The notes: generated from the letters alone by a model not told the origin. 64,000 bases of DNA from Rhizobium mayense (GCF_030272705.1 NZ_JARFYM010000004.1:186001-250000); one strand, 5' to 3'; counted from the stretch's first letter, positions 51,643-60,423 are shown. Numbers and translations are program-made.

Positions 51643-52647
51643 TTAGATGCCATCATGCACTTCGATATCATCGAAGGCGTCCGGTGCATGTTTCTTCAAA
51701 CTGGGCAGAAAAATATCGTTGATCAGTTCAAGCGCGGTCTGCTGTATCCGCTTGGCGATCACAGCGCCTTCGTCTTCCCGAGCAACGATCGAAATCGTTC
51801 GCCGGATTGGAACGCCTGGAAAGCGCATGGACGTTATCCGGTCTCCGCGTTCAATAAGGCGGAAGAATGCAAGCGGAGGCAGGAGGCTCCAACCAAGACC
51901 CGAAGCGACCATCTGGGCCGCCCCCTCGACCGTATCGAGATGATAGCGGGCGATGGTCTCGACGCCGGCCGCAGCAAGCCAGTGATCGATGCGAGACAAC
52001 ATGTGGGGATCGCGTCCAAACCGGATCATGCTCATGCCGGCGATACGTTCGAGAGCGGATTTATCTGCCGCCTCGGGTTCCAAGGGCAGGATGATTCGAT
52101 AAGACTCGGAGAAGATGGGTAAGGCGATGAGTCCCGGCGGGGGAGAAGCCTCGTCAGCCGTTATGACGAAATCGCAGCGACGGTCGAGAAGAGCAATGAT
52201 TCTTGAGGCTTCGTAGCCGGTGTCCACGAACCATTGTACCGCCGTTTCCTGAAGGCTTTTGATGATAAACGGTCCAAGGGTCGTGGCAAAGCTGTTGAGC
52301 ATGCCAACGCGCAATATGGGCAGTTGCGCCGTCTTTTCGAAACGAAGGCCGCTTTGAAGCCGTCGAACGCTTTCCACGACATCGGAGGCGTGTTTGAAGA
52401 ACGTCGCGCCCTTCAGCGTTAGCACCGGCGGGCGGATGGAGCGGTCGAAAAGATCAATTCCGCTTGCTTCTTCGAGTTTTGCGATTGCCTGCGAAACGGC
52501 CGATTGAGAAAGGCCGAATTTCTCGGCCGCAGCACTCATGCTGCCGGTCTCCGCAACCGAAACGAAGATCTCCAGCCGATGCAAATTGATCTTGTCGCCA
52601 AACAGCCCATCCGCCGATGTAGAGCGTTGTATTTTGGGGGTGAGCAA
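51643..52647 (-). CDS. LysR-family transcriptional regulator
   Basis: A 334-residue LysR protein. The HTH region is LHRLEIFVSVAETGSMSAAAEKFGLSQSAVSQAIAKLEEASGIDLFDRS (near residues 24-70), and the C-terminal co-inducer domain has two Rossmann-like lobes. The initiator is uncertain: a TTG at 52647 has GGAGAGG at good spacing, giving a 20-residue extension before the HTH, whereas a further upstream TTG has none. It lies 105 bp downstream of the SsuA-like gene on the same strand and could regulate the importer and hydratase genes. Whether it binds the three CTTATACTAAATATAAG sites is unknown. Confidence 0.88.
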   Translation of the reverse strand: MLTPKIQRSTSADGLFGDKINLHRLEIFVSVAETGSMSAAAEKFGLSQSAVSQAIAKLEEASGIDLFDRSIRPPVLTLKGATFFKHASDVVESVRRLQSGLRFEKTAQLPILRVGMLNSFATTLGPFIIKSLQETAVQWFVDTGYEASRIIALLDRRCDFVITADEASPPPGLIALPIFSESYRIILPLEPEAADKSALERIAGMSMIRFGRDPHMLSRIDHWLAAAGVETIARYHLDTVEGAAQMVASGLGWSLLPPLAFFRLIERGDRITSMRFPGVPIRRTISIVAREDEGAVIAKRIQQTALELINDIFLPSLKKHAPDAFDDIEVHDGI

Positions 52648-52751
52648 TGTGGGGCCTCTCCATTCTCGGCATGTCCAGTGCGGCAAGCCCTCTGCCTATC
52701 GCACTGGATCTCTTCATATTTCAACCGATTTAGGATACGTTGAAGTCTCGC

Positions 52752-53762
52752 TTACTTCAACTTGCGCTGGAGATCCTGCGGAAGAAAACTTTGGTCGACA
52801 TAGTCGCGCCAGTCCACTTTTTCCTTCAGGTCGCCGGTCTTCTGGGCAATGTCGACAAGCGCGTCGAGCCCTTTCGGGTTGATGTCGCCGTCGCCAAAAA
52901 AGGCTGAGCCATCAGACGAAGGATGATCGACGAGTTCGGCCAGAACGGCCTTCACGACCTCGGGATCCATCTTGTAGACTTTGGCAATGATGGCCACCGA
53001 TTCATCACGATTGGTCCGGATGAAATCCACGGCTCGCCGACGTGCTTGGATAATGCCCTTGAGCATGTCGGGATGCTCTTTGATCGTCTTTGCGGAGGTT
53101 ACGCCGACGGAGCTGTTGATCGCCGAAAAAAGGTCTCGTGACCAGAAGAGCGGTTTGAACGTGCTCTTGTTCATCGTGTAGGTCGGTTCGGACACCAGCG
53201 CCAGGTCCACACCGTCGTTTTGCAGCGCCGTGAGCGCCGCGCCATAGGCGCCGGTCGAAATCAGCTTCACATCCCCGGGCTTCAGGCCGGCCTTTTCGAT
53301 CAGCAGAAAATCCAGCGACTGGCTGGTGCTGAGCGGCGTCGTGAAGGAAATGCGCTTCCCCTTGAGGTCGGCAAGGGTCTTGATCTGAGAATCGGGCTTG
53401 ACCAGCCAGACGAACTGGGCCGACGTGTGGGTATTGTCGCTGATGATCTTGAGGTCGGAGCCGTTCTTGATCGCCTTTAGCGTCGGGATCAGCGCGCTGT
53501 CGGCATAGGGCAGATCACCCGCGATCAGGTTGCGCACCTCCGTGCTGCCGCCAGGCGAACCGATGACGGCGCTGACATCGACACCGGCGTCCTTGAAGAA
53601 GCCTTTCTCCACCGCGATCGTCCAGGGCATCCCGATGACGGAACTGCCGTAGTTCGTGGCAGCAATCTCCGCACTTCGCGCCGGTGCGCTCATTGCGCCG
53701 AAGATCAAGGCCGCGGCAGCTGCCATCGACAAAAGCCCGCGCCGCCCAGTATTCATCCTCAT
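52752..53762 (-). CDS. ABC substrate-binding protein (SsuA/TauA/NMT1 type)
   Basis: A 336-residue periplasmic-binding protein of the NMT1/SsuA type. A twin-arginine-like or Sec signal (MNTGRRGLLSMAAAAALIFG) occupies the first ~35 residues. The mature part has FFKDAGVDVSAVIGSPGGSTEVRNLIAGDLPYADSAL (ligand lobe), LADLKGKRISFTTPLSTSQSLDFLL and DGVDLALVSEPTYTMNKS. Start 53762 is chosen from three closely spaced ATGs because GGAGGA is 7 nt upstream. Relatives bind sulfonates, taurine, nitrate, or small aromatic and carboxylic compounds. With LeuCD and an aldolase in the same regulon the ligand is probably a small dicarboxylic acid or its precursor. Confidence 0.88.
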   Translation of the reverse strand: MRMNTGRRGLLSMAAAAALIFGAMSAPARSAEIAATNYGSSVIGMPWTIAVEKGFFKDAGVDVSAVIGSPGGSTEVRNLIAGDLPYADSALIPTLKAIKNGSDLKIISDNTHTSAQFVWLVKPDSQIKTLADLKGKRISFTTPLSTSQSLDFLLIEKAGLKPGDVKLISTGAYGAALTALQNDGVDLALVSEPTYTMNKSTFKPLFWSRDLFSAINSSVGVTSAKTIKEHPDMLKGIIQARRRAVDFIRTNRDESVAIIAKVYKMDPEVVKAVLAELVDHPSSDGSAFFGDGDINPKGLDALVDIAQKTGDLKEKVDWRDYVDQSFLPQDLQRKLK

Positions 53763-53793
53763 TCTCATTCCTCCATTTAGATGATTTGATTGA

Positions 53794-54591
53794 CTAAATT
53801 CGCCGATGCAGGCGCTCGTCGATCACCATCAGCGCCGCACTGAGGACAGCGGCGACGACGATCAGAATGAGCGTGATGGCAGAAATATCGGCGACGACAT
53901 TGTTCGCCATGGCGTTCATCAGGCGGAAGCCGACGCCCTTGCTGGAGCCGAACATCTCGCAGAGGATAACGCCGATCAACGCCCCCGAAATCCCGATGCG
54001 AAGACCCGTGAATATCTCCGGGACGGTCGCCGGCAGGGCGATCGTGAACAAGGTCTGCGTCGTCGAAAGGCCCATCGTACGAGCGCTCTTGAGATAGACG
54101 GGTTTGATGTTGCGCACTGCACTCATCGTGAAAAGGATGATGGGTATGATCCCGTGCAAGACGCCGAAGGCCACTTCCGAACTCATGCCGATCCCGAAGA
54201 ACAGCGTGATCATCGGGAAGAACATCAGTTTCGGGATCGAATAGAGGCCGGCGATCATCGGTTCGACGACATCGCCGGTCATCCGCCGCAGACCCAGTAT
54301 CGCACCGAGCAAAATACCGAGGATTGCCTCTATGACGACCGAAGAAGCGAAGGCGGAAAAGGTCGCGCGGATGTCGACCCAAAAATCCGCCGAGGTCAGC
54401 ATGGCGATCGCGGTACGTGTCGCCTGCAGCGGCGAGGCCAGCGCAACCGCTCCGCCGATCAGGAAAAAGACCTGCCAGACCGCCACGACCACAATGGCCA
54501 GCAGCAGCAGATCGAAGGAACGCTGATGCCGTTTCCATATCGAGGATCTCTCAACGACCTCGATTGGCTTGTAACTGTCGATGCTGGTCAT
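53794..54591 (-). CDS. ABC transporter permease (SsuC/TauC type)
   Basis: A 265-residue BPD permease with about six membrane segments. The coupling (EAA) loop is seen as YLKSARTMGLSTTQTLFTIALPATVPEIFTGLRIGISGALIGVILCEMFGSSKGVGF at about residues 160-215. The ATG overlaps the upstream permease stop by 4 bp (ATGA). Together with the next gene it forms a heterodimeric channel. Confidence 0.9.
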   Translation of the reverse strand: MTSIDSYKPIEVVERSSIWKRHQRSFDLLLLAIVVVAVWQVFFLIGGAVALASPLQATRTAIAMLTSADFWVDIRATFSAFASSVVIEAILGILLGAILGLRRMTGDVVEPMIAGLYSIPKLMFFPMITLFFGIGMSSEVAFGVLHGIIPIILFTMSAVRNIKPVYLKSARTMGLSTTQTLFTIALPATVPEIFTGLRIGISGALIGVILCEMFGSSKGVGFRLMNAMANNVVADISAITLILIVVAAVLSAALMVIDERLHRRI

Positions 54592-55340
54592 GCGAGCCCC
54601 CTGCGTTGACGCAAGCGGCGCTCCCAGCCGAGAAGCACGGCATTGACGATCGAGACGATGATCAGCACCAGCAGGACGATGGCGTACATGGTGCGATTAT
54701 CGAAGTCATGGAACGCATAGAAGATCTGGTAGCCGAGGCCGCCCGTCGACAAGATGAATTCGGCACCAAGCACACCGACGAACGCCTGTGCGATCGCAAG
54801 CTTGACGCCATTGAAGATATGCGGGGCGGCCGACGGCAGGATGATATGCCAGACAGTGCCCCATTTGCTCAGTTTAAATATTCGGGCCGTCTTGCGCATG
54901 ACCTTGGGAACGCGATCGAGCCCGTTAAGGGTACTGGCGATCATGGTGACAACGGCAAGCAGGAAGCCCAGAAGCACCTTCGGCGTGTCCGTCAGCCCGA
55001 AAATGACGATAAACAGCGGGTAGAACACGAACATCGGGATCGAGTAATAGATCGACAGCACCGGATCTATGGCGCGCCGCAAACGCGGCAGGGCGTGCAA
55101 TACTACCGCTCCCAAAATGCCGAAGATAATGGCGCCGACGATCGCGATGAGAACGGCGCTCAGGGTCGCGACGATCTCTCCTGTCAGGCTGCCGTCTCGC
55201 AGCAACTGAAAGAGTGCCACCGCCATCTCGCTAGGCGGAATAAGCGTATAGTCGCTGATCAGGCCCGTGCGACAGATGACCTCGAGGGCGACAACGCAGA
55301 GCACAACGACGAGCAGTCTGATCTGTCCAAGCGTCATCAT
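54588..55340 (-). CDS. ABC transporter permease (SsuC/TauC type)
   Basis: A 250-residue permease with six predicted helices and the EAA-loop block MRKTARIFKLSKWGTVWHIILPSAAPHIFNGVKLAIAQAFVGVLGAEFILSTGGLGYQI. ATG at 55340 follows GAAGGCC and overlaps the ATPase stop (ATGA); a longer frame is a shadow of the ATPase gene. Two unlike permease genes in one operon are less usual for SsuC-type systems, where a homodimer is the norm. Confidence 0.9.
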   Translation of the reverse strand: MMTLGQIRLLVVVLCVVALEVICRTGLISDYTLIPPSEMAVALFQLLRDGSLTGEIVATLSAVLIAIVGAIIFGILGAVVLHALPRLRRAIDPVLSIYYSIPMFVFYPLFIVIFGLTDTPKVLLGFLLAVVTMIASTLNGLDRVPKVMRKTARIFKLSKWGTVWHIILPSAAPHIFNGVKLAIAQAFVGVLGAEFILSTGGLGYQIFYAFHDFDNRTMYAIVLLVLIIVSIVNAVLLGWERRLRQRRGLA

Positions 55341-56173
55341 CCGGCCTTCGCATATTGGCTGGCGCGGATAGACTCCTCGCGCAGCAGGGACCAAAGATGT
55401 GCCGTCAGAGTGCCGAACTCCTCCGATGATGCGATCCGGCTGTCGCGATCGCGACCCCAGCCCGTTTCGATGATTTCGATAAAGCGGCCGGGCCGTGCGG
55501 ACATCACGCCGACGCGGTCCGACAGCATGGCCGCCTCATCGAGCGCGTGGGTGATCAGAACGACGGTTGCCCCCGTGGCCCGCCAGAGGTTGAGGACCTC
55601 GTCGCCCATCAGCAGCCGCGTCTGCTGATCGAGTGCGGCAAAGGGCTCATCGAGGAGGATCAGCCTTGGCTCCATGACAAGCGTGCGTGCAATGCAGACA
55701 CGCTGGCGCATGCCGCCGGACAGCTGTGCCGGATAAGAGTCACGAAACGCCGTCAAGCCGGTCAGTGCCAAGGCCCGCTCCGCCCGTTCCTTGATAATCT
55801 TCTGATCGACCCCATTTCGCTTCAGCCCGAACGTGATGTTCTTCCACACGGTCAGCCAAGGGAAACTCGCATCCTCCTGAAAAACGACGCCCACGCCATC
55901 AGGGATGCCGCCCTGGACGCGTTTACCGTCCATCAGCACCTCACCACCGGTCGGGGTCGTCAAGCCGGCAAGAACCTCCAGAAACGTGGATTTTCCACAG
56001 CCGGACGGACCAACGATCGAGAAGAATTCGCCTTGGCGAAGATCCAACGTGATCGGACCCATCGCATGGACGGCAGGCGCGCCGGCTCGAGACGGAAACG
56101 TCTGGCTGACGCCCTGCAGTGTCACGATGGCTGAATGCGCTTGCGCAGAAGCGGGATTGTTATTCGTATGCAA
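55337..56173 (-). CDS. ABC transporter ATPase (SsuB/TauB type)
   Basis: A 278-residue ATPase with Walker A GPSGCGKST near residue 59, Q-loop VVFQEDASFPWLTVWKNITFGL, signature QLSGGMRQRVCIARTL, Walker B LILLDEPFAALDQQTR and the H-loop VLITHALDEAAMLSDRV. The likely start is TTG at 56173, 9 nt after GGGAGGAG; there is no ATG at a suitable place. It is the first gene of a four-gene importer operon. Fifty-nine bases upstream lies one of the three shared operator-like sites (56232-56248). Confidence 0.92.
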   Translation of the reverse strand: MHTNNNPASAQAHSAIVTLQGVSQTFPSRAGAPAVHAMGPITLDLRQGEFFSIVGPSGCGKSTFLEVLAGLTTPTGGEVLMDGKRVQGGIPDGVGVVFQEDASFPWLTVWKNITFGLKRNGVDQKIIKERAERALALTGLTAFRDSYPAQLSGGMRQRVCIARTLVMEPRLILLDEPFAALDQQTRLLMGDEVLNLWRATGATVVLITHALDEAAMLSDRVGVMSARPGRFIEIIETGWGRDRDSRIASSEEFGTLTAHLWSLLREESIRASQYAKAG

Positions 56174-56231
56174 ACAGGATCTCCTCCCTATCGCAAACCC
56201 GTAGCCACCGTATCACGCCACCACAGGAAAG

Positions 56232-56248
56232 CTAATACTAAATATAAG
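56232..56248. promoter_or_regulatory. Shared operator, copy A (CTAATACTAAATATAAG)
   Basis: One of three copies of a 17-bp pseudo-palindrome (consensus CTTATACTAAATATAAG, arms CTTATA/TATAAG); this copy has one changed base. It lies in the gap between leuD and the importer ATPase, 59 bp upstream of the latter's start on the minus strand, probably overlapping its -10 region. Confidence 0.7.
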
Positions 56249-56260
56249 TTTTTTCCGACC

Positions 56261-56884
56261 TCATTCCGATGTCGGCAGCCAGGGCATGCTGCCCCGACGC
56301 GTCGTTTCGAAGGCCTCGATGGCCGAGAGATAACCGAGGGTGACGTCGATATCGTCCACGCCCTCCACCAGTCGCTGCTTGCGCAGGGCATTGATATCGA
56401 ATTTGAAAACCGAGCCGTCAGGCGCGGTGACGGACTGTTCGGGCAAGTCGATCGTTATCGTCGAACCCGGCGTCTGGCGGAGCTGCCGCCACAGAGAGTG
56501 GATGGCCTCATAGGGGAGAACGATCGGCAGAATGCCATTTTGAAGACAGTTTGCATAGAAGATGTCTCCGAAACTCGGCCCGATCAGAGCCCGCAAGCCG
56601 AAATCGAGGACGGCATATGCCGCACCCTCGCGCGACGAGCCGCAGCCGAAATCGGCATCCGTGACCAGGATCTCGCAGCCCACATAGGCTTGCTGATTGA
56701 GCGAGAATTCGGCACGCGGTTGCTCTTTTTCATCGAAACGAAGGTCATGCAGAAAGGCTTCGCTGTAGTCATGGCCGGGACGGCGGTGCTGGCGCATGTA
56801 ACGTCCGGGCAGGATCATGCCGGTATCGATCTTGGCAATCTCCACCGGGGCCGCGATCGCTGTCAGAGTCACGAACGGCTTCAT
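56261..56884 (-). CDS. leuD: LeuD-like aconitase-family hydratase small subunit
   Basis: A 207-residue swivel-domain subunit that pairs with the LeuC-like protein. Features: DTGMILPGRYMR near residue 21, and the substrate-loop FGCGSSREGAAYAVLDFGLRALIGPSFGDIFYANCLQNGILPI at about 79-121. The family isomerises 2-isopropylmalate, citramalate, dimethylmalate or related acids through dehydration and rehydration. Its ATG overlaps the LeuC stop by 1 bp. The setting (with aldolase, importer and a shared operator rather than leuB) argues for a catabolic substrate, so the leucine-pathway symbol marks the family only. Confidence 0.88.
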   Translation of the reverse strand: MKPFVTLTAIAAPVEIAKIDTGMILPGRYMRQHRRPGHDYSEAFLHDLRFDEKEQPRAEFSLNQQAYVGCEILVTDADFGCGSSREGAAYAVLDFGLRALIGPSFGDIFYANCLQNGILPIVLPYEAIHSLWRQLRQTPGSTITIDLPEQSVTAPDGSVFKFDINALRKQRLVEGVDDIDVTLGYLSAIEAFETTRRGSMPWLPTSE

Positions 56885-58335
56885 TATGCGATCTCCCGTT
56901 CTGCCAGGCTGCGAACATCGGTCAGGTGGCCAGCGACGGCGGCGGCGGCGACCATCACTGGGCTCATGATATGGGTTCGGGCGTTGCGGCCTTGCCGGCC
57001 CTCGAAATTGCGGTTCGTCGTCGATGCGGCACGCTCGCCGGGCGCAACCAGCTCACCGTTGGAACCATTGCACATGGAGCAGCCGGAATCGCGCCATTCG
57101 AGGCCGGCCGCCATGAAGATGACATCGAGCCCTTCGCTCTCGGCCTGACGCTTGACCGACGAGGAGCCCGGAGAAACCATGCCCGGCACGGCGGAGCGGC
57201 GGCCGTTCAAAATCGCGGCGGCGCTGCGCAAATCCTCGATGCGGCTATTGGTGCAGGAACCGATGAAGACGCGATCGATGCGGATGTCCTTGAGCGGCGT
57301 CGACGGTGCGAGATCGAGATATTCCAGCGCACGCTCGACATGACGGCGACGGTCGCTATCGGGAATCATTGCCGGGTCGGGGACCGTTCCGTTAATCGGC
57401 GAACAGTCCTCCGGGCTGGTGCCCCAACTGACCATCGGCGCGAGTTCGGACACATCGATGTGCAGCTCGCGGGCGAAGGTCGCTCCGTCGTCGCTGTGAA
57501 GCGTGCGCCAATAGTCCAGCGCCCTGGTCCAGGCTTCGCCCTTCGGGCTCTTGGGACGATCGGAAAGGTAGGCGAATGTGGTTTCGTCGGGCGCGATCAC
57601 ACCGATCTTCGCGCCGGCCTCGACGGACATGTTGCAAATCGTCATGCGTCCTTCCATCGACATCGCACGGATCGTCGATCCGGCATATTCGATGGCATGC
57701 CCGACGGCGCCACCGACGCCGATACGTGCGATAACGCTGAGGATGATGTCCTTCGGCGTCACGCCATCAGGCAACTCGCCGTCGATGACGATGCGCATCG
57801 GCTTCGGGCGGCTCATCCACACCGTTTGGGTGGCGATGACATGCCGAAGCTGATTGGATGCCCCGATCGGCGACGCCAGCAGACCGAAGGCGCCATTCGT
57901 TGCCGTATGGGAATCGTTGCACGTGATCATCATGCCCGGCTGCGCAATACCGAGTTCCGGAGCGATCACATGGACAATGCCCTGCATGCGATGATGCATG
58001 TCGATATGGGGCAAGGCGAAATCCCGGGCGTTTTCCGCCTGCATTTCGACAACGCGGCGGATTTCAGGATTCGCGATGCCGGGCGTTCCGGCGCCACGGT
58101 TGATCGTCGGAAGATAATGGTCGGTGACGGCCATCTGCTGCATTGGCTGGCGAGCCTTGCGCCCCTCCAGCCGAAGCTGGTCGAATGCCAGGAACGCTCC
58201 GCCCTCGTTGATCATATTAAGATCGACATAGAGAAGGTCCTCGCCATGCGGCGATGTGACGACCACGTGGCTGTTCCACAATTTCTCGAACAGGGTCAGC
58301 GGCCCGGTCCTATCCATGGGGCGGCCGTCCATCAT
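56884..58335 (-). CDS. leuC: LeuC-like aconitase-family hydratase large subunit
   Basis: A 483-residue 4Fe-4S hydro-lyase. Substrate and cluster signatures are present: TGPLTLFEKLWNSHVV near the N-terminus, ITCNDSHTATNGAFGLLASPIGAS, VFIGSCTNSRIEDLRSAA (first cluster Cys near residue 350), and LEWRDSGCSMCNGSNGELVAPGERAASTTNRNFEGRQG with the other two. ATG at 58335 follows GAGGCCTCG and overlaps the aldolase stop (ATGA). The order aldolase-LeuC-LeuD is not that of a leucine operon; a 2,3-dimethylmalate- or alkylmalate-type degradation is a reasonable alternative. Confidence 0.9.
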   Translation of the reverse strand: MMDGRPMDRTGPLTLFEKLWNSHVVVTSPHGEDLLYVDLNMINEGGAFLAFDQLRLEGRKARQPMQQMAVTDHYLPTINRGAGTPGIANPEIRRVVEMQAENARDFALPHIDMHHRMQGIVHVIAPELGIAQPGMMITCNDSHTATNGAFGLLASPIGASNQLRHVIATQTVWMSRPKPMRIVIDGELPDGVTPKDIILSVIARIGVGGAVGHAIEYAGSTIRAMSMEGRMTICNMSVEAGAKIGVIAPDETTFAYLSDRPKSPKGEAWTRALDYWRTLHSDDGATFARELHIDVSELAPMVSWGTSPEDCSPINGTVPDPAMIPDSDRRRHVERALEYLDLAPSTPLKDIRIDRVFIGSCTNSRIEDLRSAAAILNGRRSAVPGMVSPGSSSVKRQAESEGLDVIFMAAGLEWRDSGCSMCNGSNGELVAPGERAASTTNRNFEGRQGRNARTHIMSPVMVAAAAVAGHLTDVRSLAEREIA

Positions 58336-59105
58336 GCCGAGGCCTCTTTGACCATCGCGCGCGCATGAGCAGCAAGCATTTGGATATCGCCGGCGACAGA
58401 AACGAATTGGCAGCCCATATCCAGCCATTTTCGGCCGGCGGTGCCGTCGCCCGCCGACATGCCGGCAAAGGCCCCTGCGGCGCGGATTTTCGGAATTGCA
58501 TCGGCAATGGCATTCGTTACGTCTGCGTGATTGGAGGCCCGCGCATATCCCAGATCCGCGGCGAGATCGGCCGGCCCTATCAGAACGCCGTGCACGCCAT
58601 CGACCGCCGCTATTTCTTCGATACGGCTCAGAGCGGCCTTCGTCTCGATCATGACAATCAGGCAGACCCGGCCGTCGATTTCATCGAAATAATCATTGCC
58701 TGCGGCATAGCCGTTGCCGCGATGCACCTTGGCGACGCTGCGCACGCCGTCGGGCGGATAACGCGTCGCGGCAACCGCCGTTTGCGCCTCTTCTACCGTC
58801 TCCACCATCGGCACGACGATGTTCTCGATGCCGAGGTCCAGAAGCTGCTGGATCAGCAGCGAATCCAACCTCGGAAGCCGAACGAGGACATGTGCCGGCG
58901 TGCCCGCAATGGCTTGAGCTTGCTGCAACACCGACATCAGATCGTTGGGGGAATGCTCCATGTCGATATAGACATAGTCGCAGCCGCTCAGACCGAGGGC
59001 CTCCGCCGCTATCGGGCTGCACAGCTGGGAGCGCAAGCCGATCTGCTGGCGACCGGCTCGCATTTCACCGATAAAGGATTGTTTTTTCTGTTGTACTCTC
59101 GTCAT
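58332..59105 (-). CDS. HpcH/HpaI-family aldolase
   Basis: A 257-residue class II (metal-dependent) aldolase of the HpcH/HpaI family, which makes or cleaves pyruvate aldols such as 4-hydroxy-2-oxoheptanedioate or 2-keto-3-deoxy sugars. Conserved parts: VYIDMEHSPNDLMSVLQQ (about residues 45-62, His), VRLPRLDSLLIQQLLDLGIENIVVPMVETVEEA (about 75-107), CLIVMIETKAALSRIEEIAAVDGVHGVLIGPADLAADLG (metal-binding Glu and Asp, about 150-187). It is the first gene of the aldolase-leuC-leuD operon; the shared operator copy B lies 30 bp upstream. It would cleave the hydrated or dehydrated product of LeuCD. Confidence 0.88.
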   Translation of the reverse strand: MTRVQQKKQSFIGEMRAGRQQIGLRSQLCSPIAAEALGLSGCDYVYIDMEHSPNDLMSVLQQAQAIAGTPAHVLVRLPRLDSLLIQQLLDLGIENIVVPMVETVEEAQTAVAATRYPPDGVRSVAKVHRGNGYAAGNDYFDEIDGRVCLIVMIETKAALSRIEEIAAVDGVHGVLIGPADLAADLGYARASNHADVTNAIADAIPKIRAAGAFAGMSAGDGTAGRKWLDMGCQFVSVAGDIQMLAAHARAMVKEASA

Positions 59106-59134
59106 GGTCTTATCTCGCGCCGAGCAAATAAATA

Positions 59135-59151
59135 CTTATACTAAATATAAG
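59135..59151. promoter_or_regulatory. Shared operator, copy B (CTTATACTAAATATAAG)
   Basis: Perfect copy of the consensus, 30 bp upstream of the aldolase start (minus strand), inside the 99-bp gap between the aldolase and the iron alcohol dehydrogenase stop. On the minus strand TTGTCG lies about 16 bp before it, so the site would cover the -10 region of the operon promoter, as a repressor operator would. Confidence 0.75.
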
Positions 59152-59204
59152 CACACGAAAAAGCGACAAGCTCGTCCGGATGTTTGTCGCCGCTTGAAAA
59201 ATTG

Positions 59205-60323
59205 TCAGTAAGCCGCCTCGTAGATCGTAAGAATGTCGTCACGCGACATATCGCGAGGATTGTTGTCGAGCAGCCGGCGGATGGCATGGGCCTCATCCGC
59301 CATGGCCGGAAGGTCGCTACGTGGAACGGCGAATTGCGAAAGCTTCATCTCACAGCCAAGCCCGTGGCAGAAATCATAGGCTGCATCGAAGACCGAGGTA
59401 TGCCAAGGCGCGTTCAAGGCAGACAGAATCTCCGCCGTCTTCTCCGGCACCGCCGGGGCGTTGAACGCCAGCGTGTGAGGGAAGATCAGGGCGTTGGCCG
59501 CGCCGTGTGCGATATGATGACGTGTGCCGAGGGGATAGGCGACGGCGTGTCCCGAAGTCGTATTAACCGGGCCGAGACAGTAGCCGCCATAGAGCGACGC
59601 CAGCGACAATCCTGAGCGAGCCTCCATATCGGAACCGTCTACGACCGCCCGCTTCAGGTATTTCCCGACAAGGCGCACACCCTCTATCGCATACATGTCG
59701 ATGCTGACATGCGCGCGCCGGCTTGTGAACGCCTCCACACAATGGGCCATGGCATCGACGCCGGTTGCGGCGGTGACTTGCGCAGGAAGCGTAAGGGTGA
59801 GTTCCGGATCGATGACGGCCAGGTCGGCCAGCATATGGCTGCTCTGCACCGCAAGCTTGTTTTTCGTGACCGGATCCGTCACCAGGGCACGCGTTCCCGC
59901 TTCACTGCCGGTCCCGGACGTCGTCGGCACCTGAACGAGGGCGGCCTGCTTGGCCGGCACCCGCTCGACGCCAACCACGTCGGTGATGCGACAGCCGCTA
60001 CCGGGCAGGACCGCGGCAAGCTTGGCCAGATCCATGGCGCTTCCGCCCCCGAAGCCGATGACGAGGTCCGGGTCCGCAGCCTCCGCAACAGCGAGCAAAG
60101 CTTCCAGATTGGGAATATCCGGTTCCGGACGAACCTCTGCAAAAATCGTGACCTTCCCACTCAGACCGAGCAGATCGACACGCTTCGAATTGAAGGCATC
60201 GGCAACCACCAGGATGCGCTGAAAACGGCCTGCCATCCACTCTCCTACCTTCGAAACGGAGCCTGGTCCGAACTCGATTGCCCGTGGTCGGATCAGGGTG
60301 ATGGACGATGACGATGTTAGCAT
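59205..60323 (-). CDS. Iron-type alcohol dehydrogenase
   Basis: A 372-residue Fe-ADH-family protein. The N-terminal PRAIEFGPGSVSKVGEW is typical; the nucleotide motif IGFGGGSAMDLAKLAAVLPG lies at about residues 92-111, PTTSGTGSEAGTRALV at about 133-148, and metal-binding His/Asp residues in LADLAVIDPELTLTLP, TGVDAMAHCVEAF and NTTSGHAVAYPLGTRHHIAHGAANALIFPHTLAFN. Unlike the maleylacetate reductase at 4937-6001 it keeps the full iron-site residues, so it is probably a true alcohol or aldehyde (for example 4-hydroxybutyrate or propanediol-type) dehydrogenase. Operator copy C lies 84 bp upstream of its start. Confidence 0.88.
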   Translation of the reverse strand: MLTSSSSITLIRPRAIEFGPGSVSKVGEWMAGRFQRILVVADAFNSKRVDLLGLSGKVTIFAEVRPEPDIPNLEALLAVAEAADPDLVIGFGGGSAMDLAKLAAVLPGSGCRITDVVGVERVPAKQAALVQVPTTSGTGSEAGTRALVTDPVTKNKLAVQSSHMLADLAVIDPELTLTLPAQVTAATGVDAMAHCVEAFTSRRAHVSIDMYAIEGVRLVGKYLKRAVVDGSDMEARSGLSLASLYGGYCLGPVNTTSGHAVAYPLGTRHHIAHGAANALIFPHTLAFNAPAVPEKTAEILSALNAPWHTSVFDAAYDFCHGLGCEMKLSQFAVPRSDLPAMADEAHAIRRLLDNNPRDMSRDDILTIYEAAY

Positions 60324-60406
60324 TGGCGCAATTTCCCACGAAAATACATAGGGATATGCGGACCCATGGCCAGTCGGATCACCTGGCGTTCCTCACCCCT
60401 AAAATG

Positions 60407-60423
60407 CTTATACTAAATATAAG
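60407..60423. promoter_or_regulatory. Shared operator, copy C (CTTATACTAAATATAAG)
   Basis: Perfect copy of the consensus in the 186-bp gap between the acid-sugar kinase stop (60510) and the iron alcohol dehydrogenase start (60323). On the minus strand TTGCGC lies about 7 bp upstream of the palindrome; with a spacer of 17 bp the -10 hexamer (GTATAA) falls inside it. Confidence 0.72.

Noticed and set aside
56926..58368. Long plus-strand open frame (~480 codons)
   Set aside because: Antisense to the LeuC-like gene, whose 4Fe-4S and substrate motifs are unambiguous.
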